Shown here: positions 10,949-22,372 of the stretch, piece after piece
Layout: every line of letters starts with the position of its first letter
Numbering within the stretch: position 1 is the first letter of the stretch
Origin: Gonapodya prolifera JEL478
Taxonomy: Eukaryota > Monoblepharomycota > Monoblepharidomycetes > Monoblepharidales > Gonapodyaceae
Direction of reading: 5' to 3'
DNA: 64,000 bases
Assembly: GCA_001574975.1 (NCBI GenBank)
Contig: KQ965781.1
Span: 106,439-170,438 of the forward strand
Notes under the pieces: generated by a model
Database searches by the model: none
Seen by the model: only the letters and a program-made list of their open reading frames with translations
What the model was told of the DNA's origin: nothing
Made by a program: the position numbers and the translations under genes

Positions 10949-12751
10949 ATGGGACTGAAGAAGTTGAGAATAGAGTACTGGGGAGGTAAGCACACTCCTT
11001 TCTACTTATCGATCGCAAAGGTTTAGGACGTGGTTCACCCGATGGACTCTTAGGGGTGAAGATTGTCGTGCTTAGAACCGAGGCCCTGCCAAACACCTAT
11101 GACGAGTTCTTTTACCTCTTGGCATCAAAAATGCCACCGATTGCATCGGCAGCGGAACAATATGTTGTGCGACTGAAATACAAGGACCAGGATGGTTCAG
11201 TGGCAGTACATTTGGACGACGACGACGATCTCCTCGTTATGTACGATTCAGGGGAGACGAACGTGGTTAGTGTGGAACTCGAGGAGGTGCGTCGAACCCT
11301 TCTACGTTTTCCGATCTGCGGTTTGCTCAATGTTTTCTTGGCTTCATATGGGTTCCCTGATATGCACCGATCCGCAGGTGACAGACGCCACACGAGATAG
11401 ATTGTGGACGAAAGAGCGATTCGAGGAAGCACGAGAACTCGTCGCCATTTCTTCTCAAAAATCTGGCTCTATTCGCCGCAGCCCATCGTCCCACTCTGGT
11501 ATTGTGGCAGCGGCACCAGTTCAGGACCAATGGAACAGCAACGGCCGACCTTCGATTACGCAATCAAGGTCAAATTCCATTGATTTGAGGGGCTCATCGG
11601 ACTACTATGCCAGCTCCAGTCCACCGATAGCAGCAGCAGCCTTACCCCCGAATCTGCAGCGTGACGGAAGTATGAACCGGGACCAAGGAAGCATGGGGCG
11701 AGAAGGCAGTATGGGTCGCAGCCATCCACCCCCTTACATGACCTACTCGACACCTTCCATCAAAGACGTCGGTTTGGTGGGTTCACTGCCTGCCTCCAAG
11801 CACATCCTTCTCGACGGTAAGGCTTATGCCGCCTATCCTGTGGACACCTTCCACCAGTCTGCCAAGGTGGAAGTGCTGACTGTCATAGCAGCTGCACGGG
11901 AGTACAAGTTCCCCCTGGTCTGGAAGAGTGCTGACACGACCACCACCGAAGAAATCATGGGTCCACTTGGAAAGCACGAGTGGTCTGTACAACGGTCATG
12001 GGGATACAAGAAGGTAAGCGCCTGATGCTCTTTATAATTCGTCAGTAACTAATGTGNNGTTGACAGGTCAAGCACGATGAACCGACGATGACAATTACGT
12101 ACGCGCCACGAAAGTTCAGTCTTCGAGGGAAGTTGGGAGGAGATACGCACTACCATTTTGTGNACGCGCCACGAAAGTTCAGTCTTCGAGGGAAGTTGGG
12201 AGGAGATACGCACTACCATTTTGTGGGTGCAATCGTGCACTAGTATTTCAGTGGTTCTCGCCCTCATTTGGGTCCGTTTCGGCATTTTGTTCTGTTTCTC
12301 AGACCATCATGTACGACAGCCACCAACTCTTCACAGCTGCAGTCAGTCGATACCACCCCAAGTTCGATTCCATGAGTGCTGCCCAGTTCCGAATGCTGCT
12401 CATGGATCCTATTTCGACTTCGGTGACAACTGAATGGGCATGTGTTCAGCCACCATCTGCATTCGTTCCGGAGAACCCGAAGATAGGTGGCGACTACCAT
12501 GTGCTGTATGTCGTCAAGGATATCAGCAGGGACATGACTGAGTCGACGAAGACGCGGATGCAAAGCTGGTTGAAGGGTCAGATGATTGCAGGAAGCTGGG
12601 GTGAGTTGCTGCACCGTGAATTGTTTCTGCGACACGACTAACTCAAGGCAATTCCACAATAGCCACTCAGATGCTCCAACGAGGTCACAGCGGTGCCCCA
12701 GACGGTGCCGAACCGGTCTCTCAAGCCGAGCTCCGATTATTGGGCATGTAA
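10949..12751 (+). CDS. PB1-C: PB1-domain paralogue, about 461 residues
   Basis: Exons: 10949-10985, 11054-11286, 11378-12013, 12067-12159, 12303-12600 and 12663-12751. The PB1 domain covers residues 1-90 (LKKLRIEYWG, then HLDDDDDLLVMYDSGET), split by the same phase-1 intron as A and B. The LWTKER motif follows. The linker contains repeated GSM motifs (DGSMNRDQGSMGREGSMGR). Unlike PB1-A, linker and first part of the C-terminal module share one exon. The module shows EYKFPLVW, EIMGPLGKHEW, QRSWGYKK, TYAPRKFS, EWACVQPP and AGSW. Exon 4 contains N bases and an exact downstream duplication of its own sequence, treated here as an assembly artefact; the 93-bp exon length then matches A and B. Likely the same type of PB1 scaffold as its neighbours. 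Confidence 0.75.
12057..12223. other. Assembly gaps (N) with a 60-bp exact duplication
   Basis: N bases stand at 12057-12058 and 12163. The roughly 60 bases before the single N, starting ACGCGCCACGAAAG, are repeated exactly right after it. Only one copy is needed to make a normal PB1-C exon and donor site. The pattern fits two contig ends joined without collapsing their overlap. Confidence 0.8.
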
Positions 12752-13925
12752 CGGGATTCTGAGACATTCAGGTGGTGGCTTTCGAAGACCTCATTAGGTT
12801 AATGTTTCTTCTGCTAGGAAGTTTTGCGTTCCTTTGTTGTTCATGTGGTGAGGGTTAGAATTGTTTTTGTAATATTAGGAAATGTACCGAAGCAGCTCGA
12901 GACTGTGACCAAGCAATTCTGACAACACCTTTTGGCCCAGAACTGATTTCGATAGTGTAACACCGTAGGTGTTCCCGGTGAATGTTGCTAATGCTGTGTT
13001 AAGATTACTGTTTCGAAGAGATAGAAACCAGAAGTGAAACGCTTTTCATCAACTCGACTTTAACTCGCTATGTAACTACGGAAAGGGCGGTAACTGCGAA
13101 ATACAACATTGTGGATGTGGTTTTGGTTATGTCGGAAGTTTGCACCACACGGTGACTGTCACTGCCCAGATTGTGCTGAACTCTTCCCAGCGAGATTGGC
13201 TTGTTACTTTTCCTCGATTTGGTCCACGTTGAGCACCACAGGAGGCACGGGTAAACCGTAACATCCTAAAGTAAGTGCGAAGCATACACCGGTTTGAATG
13301 TGTCAAATTAATGGGAAAACATACTTAAATGTTGCAAACATATTATCAGCGTAGCGACCAAAGCTGTGAAGCTTCAGTCTGCGTGCATGCGTTGAAATCC
13401 GTCCGATTTGATGCACGTTTTGTTGTCTGTGCGTCCGTTTGTCCGCTGTGGTAAACCGGTTTACCCCCCATGTCTGCCGGTGACAAGGAAGCAACTTGCA
13501 GTTACGTTGATTTCGAGTACACGAAGAGCCTTGTCTGAGTTGTCCCAAGCTCGCTAATTCCGGAGCATTCCGGCTCACATGAACACTCCCGGAGTATAAC
13601 TGACAGACGGCAAGAGACAATGTCCCCAATGAACCTGCTGGGCAAAAAAAAGAAATTGGAGAATGTAACCTCATATCCTCGGGAATTTCCGCAAATGTAA
13701 GCTTGGGAACTACGAACACGGTTTTGAACCACAGCGCAGGTTGGATTACAACCAGCCTGCCACAGGTGAGCTTTGGGCGAGGGCAACATTTATGTGAATC
13801 TTTTGTTCCTTCTGAATACGTGTATTTATGAGGGGGAAGTAGAAAGTTCGGTGACTCGTGATTTTAAGGTCACCGTGCAGACCATTTCGGAGCTTCACTG
13901 TCCGTGGACCCAAACTACAATCGTA
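12752..13925. other. Intergenic region before PB1-D, including a probable insertion
   Basis: The stretch 12870-13150 resembles the region just upstream of PB1-E (17300-17580): shared words such as TATTAGGAAATGTACC versus TATTAGAAAATGCACC and GGGCGGTAACTGCGAAAT versus GGGCGGTTACTTCGAAAT. In PB1-E this block lies next to the start codon. Here about 750 extra bases separate it from the PB1-D start. No convincing gene lies in the extra segment. Confidence 0.5.
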
Positions 13926-16813
13926 ATGTCGAACGGACCGAAACGTCTACGCGTGGAATACTGGGATCGCGTCAAGCACATCTATCTGAAAGAGGGGGCA
14001 TACCCTCGCACGCTGGACGACTTCGTGGTGCTTTTGTGTTCAATAGTGGAAGTCATCGAGAAAGCGGTCTTTCAGTTCGTTTCGGCGCTGAAATACCTCG
14101 ATGGCCACACGAATGCGCTTATCGAGATGCAGGACGATCGGGATTTGATGTCGATGTACCAAACGAACGAGGAAACTTGCATTGTGCTCGTGGGTTTAAA
14201 AAGAGGCAAGTGTCGGGATCTCCCCGAACATGATATTTCCCTGTCGCCTGTTCTTGGAGAATTCGCTGGAGACGAATCGATCGATCACTTCCTCCGGCCA
14301 ATTGGATAGCGCTAATTCAAGAAATTCTCTTCGTCAGGCAAACACTGCAAATCAGCATCGACTCTGGACACCAGAGAAAATGGAGCGCCTCCGAGCCAGG
14401 ATGCATTCCGCTCCCACCCCCCTTCCCGGGTTCTACGCAGCAACATATGATCAATGGAATCACATGTCGGAGGGGTTACATCTCAACATACATCGCCTGC
14501 AGCCGACAGACCTCCAATTTCCAATGCCAGCTCAAGTTCAAATCTCAAAAACTATGTGCCCTCCTCTCCGTCTTCAGCTTTTGGTGGAATGCCAGCTCCT
14601 GTGGAACCAATTTTCCATGAAACTGGTTCAGAGCTCCCCACTTTCCAACCACTCTCAACACCACGATTGACTTCGACTGTAATGACACACCCACCAGCCC
14701 GATCATATTCTCTGCAATCCGGCTTGTCAGTGCAGCGCTCGGAACACCGGGAAGTAGCTCCAGCGCACCTTGCAAATTCTCCCTTCGCGCCGGAGAGATT
14801 CGACTCAGAATTCGAGAGGCCGTCGTCTTTGATGCAAGGGACGCACAGACACCCACGGGGCGTTTTAAAAAAGAAAGCGTCTTCAGGATTTTTAGCCCGA
14901 CTTTTGTCAGGAGGGACAGCTTCTAACAGCTCTGGATCCACATCCACCATTCAGAATCAAAGTCCCGTAAGTGATACAGTGCTTCCAAGAGAGCCCTCAA
15001 TAGGAAGACTGAGGTCCCAGAATGCCACAACAGGACGTTCAATCCAACTCATCGGGATCACTTTCGACTTCAACCTCGGCTCCGTCTTTCAGAGGTCATG
15101 GTTCCTTGCACGTCAGAGCTGGTGCTGGAAGTCTCACTCCCTCAGACTCCCGACCTTTTTGTGGGAGCACTGACACCGGGCACCAAGATCCGTGGAGTCC
15201 TTCCGATGAAACTCTTCATGGCACAATTGACACCCGACAAGTTCCGTGGAGACCTTCCGACGAAGCTCTTCATGGCACCCTTGAAACCCGAAACTTTCCG
15301 TTGAGTCCTTCCGACGAAATTACATTTCACGGCACCATCGACACGTGGCAAAGTCAGTCCAGTTCAGCCCCCGAAACTCTCCAAAGACCGCCATCTCGAC
15401 CTTCCGGTGGTACCACTGAAACGCGACCACTTCCATCCAGTCCTTCCTACGAAACTCTCCAAAGGCCACCATCTATCTCGACAACGGTGTCATACCACAC
15501 ACCGACAAGCGACAACTTCAACCAAATCCTCACGAAACTCTTGAAAGAGATCCATCGTACCCGAGTAAGGTGTAACGTTTGTACGACGAACTCCTAAACG
15601 TTGTAGAAGCACTCGACGGAAGAGGGTCCATGAGGTCGTTTCCCCTGATATGGAGGAGCGGAACCCTTGATTCCACAATAGAGCTTATGGGAGTGCTTGG
15701 GGAGGATGGGTGGGCGTTGTAGCGACCATGGGGATACAAGCAGGTGCGTTTTGAGTGCTGAGAACACTTTGCGCGATGCATGCAAACGAGATCTGGATTA
15801 CTTCCACGCAGTTGAAGCCCAATGATACGGAATGCACCGTGACTTACGTACCACGATACAGCAGTGTTCGCCAAGGTCGTTCTGAGGGGCAACCGACATT
15901 GTACACTTCTGTCCGTATATCAACAATCCCGCATTCCAGTTCGAATTCTGCTCATTACTGATCCCACAATTGATTTACATATTGCATATTCAGACACTTC
16001 TCTTTTCCACACGACCTATGTACCTCACCGCCCTCGAACGACTCCCCCTCAAAGTTGACCATCTGCTCTCAAACGACTTCCGTACTCACATTCTGGACCC
16101 AACATCGAGTTCTGTCACGGTGCCACACGACCAACCATGGGCTGTAAGCACCAAGTTGGCGTACTTGTCTCCACCTTCTGGCCTGGTGCCGGCTCATTCG
16201 ATGTCGGGCGCGACACAACGCCGTTTGAGTATGCAGGGCTTCATGTGGTGAAACAGACAGGCGTTTCGCTAAGTGAGGCGTGCCTGATAAGAGTGAAGCA
16301 GTGGTCGGAGAGCAGAATGCAGAAGGGTGGAAATTGGGGTTGTGAGTTTGTCTGCGAATGTGATTCGACGTCATGATATAGCCACCTCATCACACGTACT
16401 CCCACTACCCGTCAGCTCCAGAAGCCGTCGACAACAAATATTTCTCCTCCTCGTCCCGTCCGGGCTCCCGGTCTCGGTCCCGATCCCGTGCGCCACGCTG
16501 CTCTTCGCGGCGAGACTCTCCTCCTCGAGGTGGTCGATCCACCCCACCACCTCCGAGCACAGCCGAATCCCGCCAAGGATCTGCTTATCGTGTGGAATGC
16601 AATCCTGACTGCGGGAGCGGGCAGGGCTCCCAAGGAGCGTCCGGACGGAATCCTCGGCGGGAATTTCGCGACATACAATCACGCCAGGAGACGTGGGACC
16701 AGATGAGGTGCGGCAGTTCAAGTACGGCGAGGATCGCGTGAAAGAAATCCATGACGGAGTTGGTGTCGGCGTTCTTCTCGAGGGAGAATGCTGTGTGTGC
16801 TAGAGCAGAATGA
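13926..16813 (+). pseudogene. PB1-D: broken paralogue of PB1-E and PB1-F
   Basis: Clear homology to PB1-E and PB1-F across the whole length, but not translatable. The PB1 domain begins MSNGPKRLRVEYWDRVK and is not split by the early intron of A-C. Compared with E and F I see a one-base insertion in an A-run near 14198, a one-base shift near 14466, a TAG at 15720-15722 inside the ELMGVLGEDGW/WGYKQ block, a one-base loss near 16200 and a TGA at 16739 before the last conserved segment. The linker carries an expanded Ser/Thr/Pro repeat. An RS-type segment (RPGSRSRSRSRAP) is present as in E and F. The damage is light, so the gene probably died recently or still gives partial products. Confidence 0.75.
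15150..15490 (+). repeat. Coding minisatellite in the PB1-D linker
   Basis: About five degenerate units built around a proline-serine core plus Glu-Thr-Leu and a Gly-Thr-hydroxyl-Asp/Glu-Thr motif (PSDETLHGTIDTRQ, PSDEALHGTLETRN, PSYETLQRPPS). PB1-E has about one unit and PB1-F about four at the same place, so the array has changed length between paralogues. Confidence 0.6.
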
Positions 16814-17637
16814 CATGGCGAGGATGGGAAAAGCGGGGGAGGACGAAGGGGAAGTGGACGAGATAAATGAGGGGGCGTCATTTGTTCTACTTACATGTAG
16901 CCTTCTGTGAGGGTTTCCGCCTGGAACTTTTCTGTGCACGTACCACCGCACGAGTACTAAGTGTTGGTGATAGAAAATCTATGTTGAGTATTCCTACTAA
17001 TTTTTTGATCTGTAAAACAACTATACGAATTGCATCACTGGACAATCTGACTCCTTCATATAAATTGTCACACCACTTTCATAGATAAGCAAATATCACA
17101 AACATGTCTCCCGTATTCCGCTGTTTTCCCCATGGATCCACGGCCGGGTCGCAAGTCGTCAGTGAACCTTCGTCCTGCTCCGGTGTCTCCAACGACGCAC
17201 TCGTCAACGTGTTCGAACTCCCCCTCCCTGACGGCGTCCGCCCTTCCAAGAATCCTGTTATGCCATTCGAAAAGTTGGACGAGGTCAGCACTGTTTTGTA
17301 TTATTAGAAAATGCACCAAAGCATGGATAGATCGCTACCAAGCAAGGTCTGGCAAACCGCCCTGGTACCGCAATAATTTGAGACTGAGTGAAAACCGCTT
17401 GGGACAGTGGTGTTAATTGTTAGAGTTGTCAAACCTGTTTTGGGATGCACTGCTTGAAGTGATCGCAACCAGAAATAACATGCATTTCCCGAACTCCACT
17501 CTAATTTGCTACTGATAGAATGGGCGGTTACTTCGAAATATAGTGATCGATGTCGTGACCATTTTCGGGTACATTTGTGCAATGTTGTCTCTCGTCCGAC
17601 GGTGCCTCATTCCTGCCAACCTGGAGTTACCATCACA
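16814..17637. other. Intergenic region between PB1-D and PB1-E
   Basis: About 820 bp. The segment 17104-17290 is GC-richer than its surroundings and has two coding-like frames, one reading NVFELPLPDGVRPSKNP and ending near a possible donor. It could be a captured or relict exon. The segment 17300-17580 is the promoter block shared with PB1-D. Confidence 0.4.
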
Positions 17638-20331
17638 ATGTCTAACGGGCCAAAACGCCTACGCGTGGAATACTGGGATCGCGTCAAGCATATTTTGCTG
17701 AAGGAGGGGGCCTACCCGCGCACCCTGGACGATTTCGTTATGCTCTTGTGTTCAAAAGTGGAAGTCATCGAGAACGCGGTCGTCCAGTTCGTTCTGGTGC
17801 TGAAATACCTGGATGGCGATACAAACGCACTTATTGAGATGCAGGGGGACGAAGATTTGATGTCCATGTATCAATCGAGCGCGGAAACGTGCGTTGTATT
17901 TGTGGATTTGGAAGAGGCAAGTATCGGAATCCGCCCCGATAAAATCATATTTCCGGTCGAGTGGAGTCCCGGTGCTCAGTTTCTTGATGCCCAAGGGCTT
18001 GGAGACTTCCCCGGAGACGCTATCTCATTGATCCGCCCAACTGACGTTCCCAGATCTCTCCATCAGGTGAACCCTGCAAATCAATATCGACTCTGGACAG
18101 TAGAAAAAATGGAAAGCCTCCGAGTCAGGACGTTTTCCGCTCCCACCCCCCTTCCCGGATTCTACCCAGCAACATATGAGCAGTGGGATCACATATCAGG
18201 AGGTGTTCCCTCTCAGCATATACCGCCTGCTGCCGACAGAGTCCCCATTTTCAACGCCGGTTCGAGTTCGAATCTGGAACAACATGCTCCCTCCCCGGTC
18301 TCTTCAGGTTTGGGTGGAATGTCCCCTCCAGCGGGACCAACTTCCTTACCCGCACATCGGAGAACAAACTCCGGCGGGTCCGCAATCACAACTGCCAGCT
18401 CTCTACGAGTGACGACAAGGCGTACTTCGACCTTCGATGGGACTGCTTTGGAGCCCCCCATGTTCCAACAACTCAACACACCACCGTTGACTCCGATTGT
18501 GATGACCCAGCCACCACCCCGATCAAATTCTCGGCAATTTGTGTCGGCACAGCACCCAAATCTCTGGGGAGGAGGTCCGGTGCACTTGTTCAATCAACCC
18601 TTCACGGCAGAGAGTGACTCTGAGCTTGAGAGGCCCTCGTCCTCCATGCAGACAACAAACCCATCTCCACGGGGTGTCTTGAAAAACAAAAGCTCTCCTG
18701 CGTTTTTGCCCCGATCTTTATCAGGAGGGACAGCGACCAACAGCTCTGGGTCCACCGCCATCCAGAATCAAAGTCCAGTAAGTGTTGCACCATTTTTGGC
18801 AGTGGCGTTGACAAAAAAGACTGAAGTTCCACGATAATGCAGCAGGACGACCAATCCACCTCCTCGGGCTCGCTTTCAAGGTCCACCTCCGCCCCGTCTT
18901 CCAGAAGTCGGGGCTCCTTGCACATGGCCGGTCTCACCAACTCAGGGTCTCGGTCTTCCCGCGGTACCACCGACATCAAACAACTTCCGACAAGTTCTTC
19001 CGACGAAACACTTCAAAGATCACCATCTGTCTCGACCTCTGTCTCACGTTCTTCGTCCGAACTCCTCAGCGTTGTAGAAGCACTCGACGGAAGAGGAACC
19101 ATGAGGGCGTTCCCTCTGATATGGAGGAACGGAGCGCTCGACTCCACGATAGAACTGATGGGAGTGATTGGGGAGGATGGCTGGGCGATGCAGAGAACGT
19201 GGGGATACAAGCAGGTACGCTATCTGTTTTAGGTGTGTCTTGCACAGTGCGTGTAAACAAGAGCCGGTGTTCTTCGCTGCAGTTGAAGCCCGATTATTCG
19301 GAATGCACTGTGACCTATGTTCCGCGGTACAGCAGTGTTCGCCATGTTCGATCGCAAGGGCAACCATCCTTCTACACGATTGTGAGTGGCGAAACGATTT
19401 TGCTGTTCGACTCTTAATGAATTCTGAAACCGCAATTAAATTTTCATATGAACGTCATGCCCTTAGACCCTTCTTTTCTCCACACCTCCTCTGTACCTCA
19501 CCGCCCTCAGACGTCTCCCGCTCAAAATCGACCACCTGCTGTCGAATGACTTCCGCACACACATCCTGGACCCAATATCCAGCTCCGTTACGGCGCCGCA
19601 CGACCAACCATGGTCCCTAGGTACCGAGTGGGCTTACTTGTCGCCTCCGCCCGACCTCGTGCCGGCTCATTCGAATGTGGGACGCGACGAGAGACCGATC
19701 GAGTATGCAGGTCTTCATGTCGTTAAACAGACGGGTGTCCCGTTAAGTGAGGCTTGTCTTCTGAGAGTGAAGCAGTGGTTGGAGAGCAGAATGCAGAAGG
19801 GTGGAGAGTGGGGTCGTGGGTTTCCCTCCCAATGTGATTCAACATGATATTGTCACCTCATCACCCCCTCTCCGTGCCGACCCGTCAGCTCCGGAAGCCG
19901 TGCGCAGCAATCGTTTCTCTTCACCGTCCCGCCCGGGATCCCGCTCCAGGTCTAGATCCCGCGCACCACCACCCAGCTCTTCACGGCGAGATTCGCCTCG
20001 CGGAGGCGGCCGGGCCACGCCCCCACCTCTCAGCTCAACGGAGTCACGCCGTGGATCCGCTGGTCGTCTTGATTCTCCTGGGGGTAACATGCAAGGGTCC
20101 GCTGGTGGGTCTGGACGGGACGGGCCGCGCGATCGAGACGTCCCATCTCGCCAAGAGACGCGGGACCAGGCGAGGGGCGGAAGTCCGGGTGCGGCCAGAA
20201 TGCGAAAGAAATCCATGACGGAGTTGGTGTCGGCGTTTTTGTCGAGGGAGAATGCAGTAGGTGGGGTCGCGGAAGGCGCAGAGGACGCTTCTGGCGGGAG
20301 CGGGGGAAGGGATAGAGGGGGAGATAAATGA
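17638..20331 (+). CDS. PB1-E: PB1-domain paralogue with RS-rich tail, about 749-799 residues
   Basis: Exons: 17638-17916, 18067-18777, 18846-19214, 19283-19381, 19467-19815 and 19889-20331. The intron 17917-18066 has a GC donor (GCAAGT). It is 150 bp, in frame and free of stops, so it can be read through (799 residues) or spliced (749). The PB1 domain is residues 1-93 (PKRLRVEYWDRVK, then IEMQGDEDLMSMYQ) with no early intron. LWTVEKMESLR follows, then a long Ser/Thr/Pro linker with one unit of the minisatellite, then the C-terminal module (VVEALDGRGTMRAFPL, ELMGVIGEDGW, QRTWGYKQ, TVTYVPRYSS, EWAYLSPPPDL, KGGEW). The tail has an RS-type run (SRPGSRSRSRSRAP) and a KKSMTELVSAFLSRE helix near the end. 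The longer linker and tail separate D-F from A-C. Confidence 0.78.
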
Positions 20332-22372
20332 AAGAGGGCGAGTTGTTCTGTTATTTGTGTTGTTGGACTTCTGAACTGATATGGGAGTTGTGAAAATTTC
20401 GGTGTGAATCTTCACCTGACTGGATTTTGGTAGTTAACCTCGTTATATAAGTGTAGTTACCATCGCACCATAACTCGGTGTTGGAAATGGAATGTCTTTG
20501 TTCGGTGTTCCCTTCCATTGTTATCTATGTCACCCCACGCCAATAAAATTGCTTGTTTGATTCCCGGTCCGCCTCGATCCCACATTTCAGATCACCGTGC
20601 ACATCAAGGTCACGTAGTACTCTTCAGTACCATAACATAAGATTCGCGAACGGAATTAAGCCTACACGTAGGCTTCTTTTACGCTCCATCCTACTGAAAG
20701 GTTTTACATGTGTGCTAAACCTTTCCTGATTGTTACTTTCCCTCCTTATTGAAGGCTGGGGAGTGGTGTCCGCACTAGATCACGTACCTTGCACCAGAAG
20801 TATTTACAGAGTAGACACCACCTGTAACAATGCTCGGCAGGAAAAGGGCAGTACCTGTCGGACCACAAACTCATACAGGTACGGTTTGATAATCCTGAGT
20901 GGAGAAACCTTCGGGGGAAGAAAGGGGAAGAACACCTGACTACCTTTTCGGTACACCAATCTGAGAGTAGGGTTACACCATCATCTCTTTACACACGTGG
21001 ACAGAACAAACACTGTTACACGGCTGCAATTACATCACGGGTACTGCTGTGGGGTAACACATTTTGAGGCCACATCCACCTTGACGGTGCCAATGTGGAA
21101 GGCAAAGCACGGACCAAATGGAGAAGCAAGGTTGGCGTCGCCTTTTACTAGCTGCTGTACGCTAGTCTGCACGTGGAACGAATAAGTTGCGTGGGTGTGG
21201 AACCTTGTGATCTGGTAGATCGCTGTAGGGTTATCGATCCTCGAAATCGAAGATAAGTGCGGCAATTCATTGATCTGGCTCACTCTTCACGAATTGGAAG
21301 GAGCCCGAGTTCATTCGCTTCATTTCTGTTGTATACCGCGTTGGTTAGCACGTCGAAATCAGTCGGGCGGGAATTGGGACGCTTATTGGGCTGGAGGACG
21401 TTTCCACGGGCGGAGACGACGCATGGACATTGTGTTTGCTGATGCTTTAGTTCGTGAATGACTGAACCGTGGTTGGGAAGCAAAGCACATGCACATCGCG
21501 TTTCCTGTGGTAAAATCCACCGGCAATTGATCACATTTCCGAACGATCTCGAGCCCCTTGGAAAGCATCACGAACTGCGTTGTATTAAAGAAAAGCGCTG
21601 TGGAGGGCCGTTCCAGTCGAATGAAGTTTAAATTGCGGAGTAGAAAGGTTGCTTGGCACGTTACCGCTGGTGTCGCCGACCAAGTACGGTCAAGAACGCT
21701 CCATCGAGCTGTGATTGCGCTATTAATACATGGCGGATGCCTCACCTTTTCGATGCTGGTTATGTAGCAGGCAAATCGTGTCTTTGTGCGCTTGTCGGTG
21801 ATCCGATCATATTGTGCCTCCCAAAGTCGGGTAACTTTGAACCCGGTAAATCGGAGCGGTTTTCTCAGGGTAAGAAAACCAAGTTGATCGCCCTAGGATA
21901 AAGCGCCCCAATAGCGGCGGACACGTCATACGACACTGCAATCGGAGTTACCGCCCTACACCCTTGCGATGCAGTGGCTCTTGGCGGATCCATCGACGAG
22001 AATTATGTTGGGCACATTTTCATCTCTATGTACATGCGGCGTTGCTATAAAAACCTTGAGACCTCTTGGCACCTAATGATGCCTCGCGACCGGAGGCGCT
22101 TCGGGCCTTTGTCGGCCGACTTGCGGTGGATCAACCGGAAACTTCAACATTCAACAAATCGCATCGACTCTGCAGGTCCGTAACCCGCTATTTCGGCGTT
22201 ACTCAAGTTGCTAGAAAATTGGTTGGAGTCGCCTGAAGTTTGGGAGACCACGGATTGTTTACCCTCCGGTCTGAGGTGTCTAGAGATCTCGAGATATCTT
22301 GAATGCTCCGCATGATGCAAAAGTCTCTTGTCCGTGCGAGCGCCGCTTTCTCAATCCTTAAGTGCAATTGCA
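20332..22372. other. Two-kilobase intergenic region between PB1-E and PB1-F
   Basis: No frame here looks like a protein and I see no RNA gene. The first 200 bases include a stretch near 20468 (TCGGTGTTGGAAATGGAATG) that recurs downstream of PB1-F near 25528, so the duplication unit carried its 3' flank. The rest is unexplained single-copy sequence. Confidence 0.45.
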
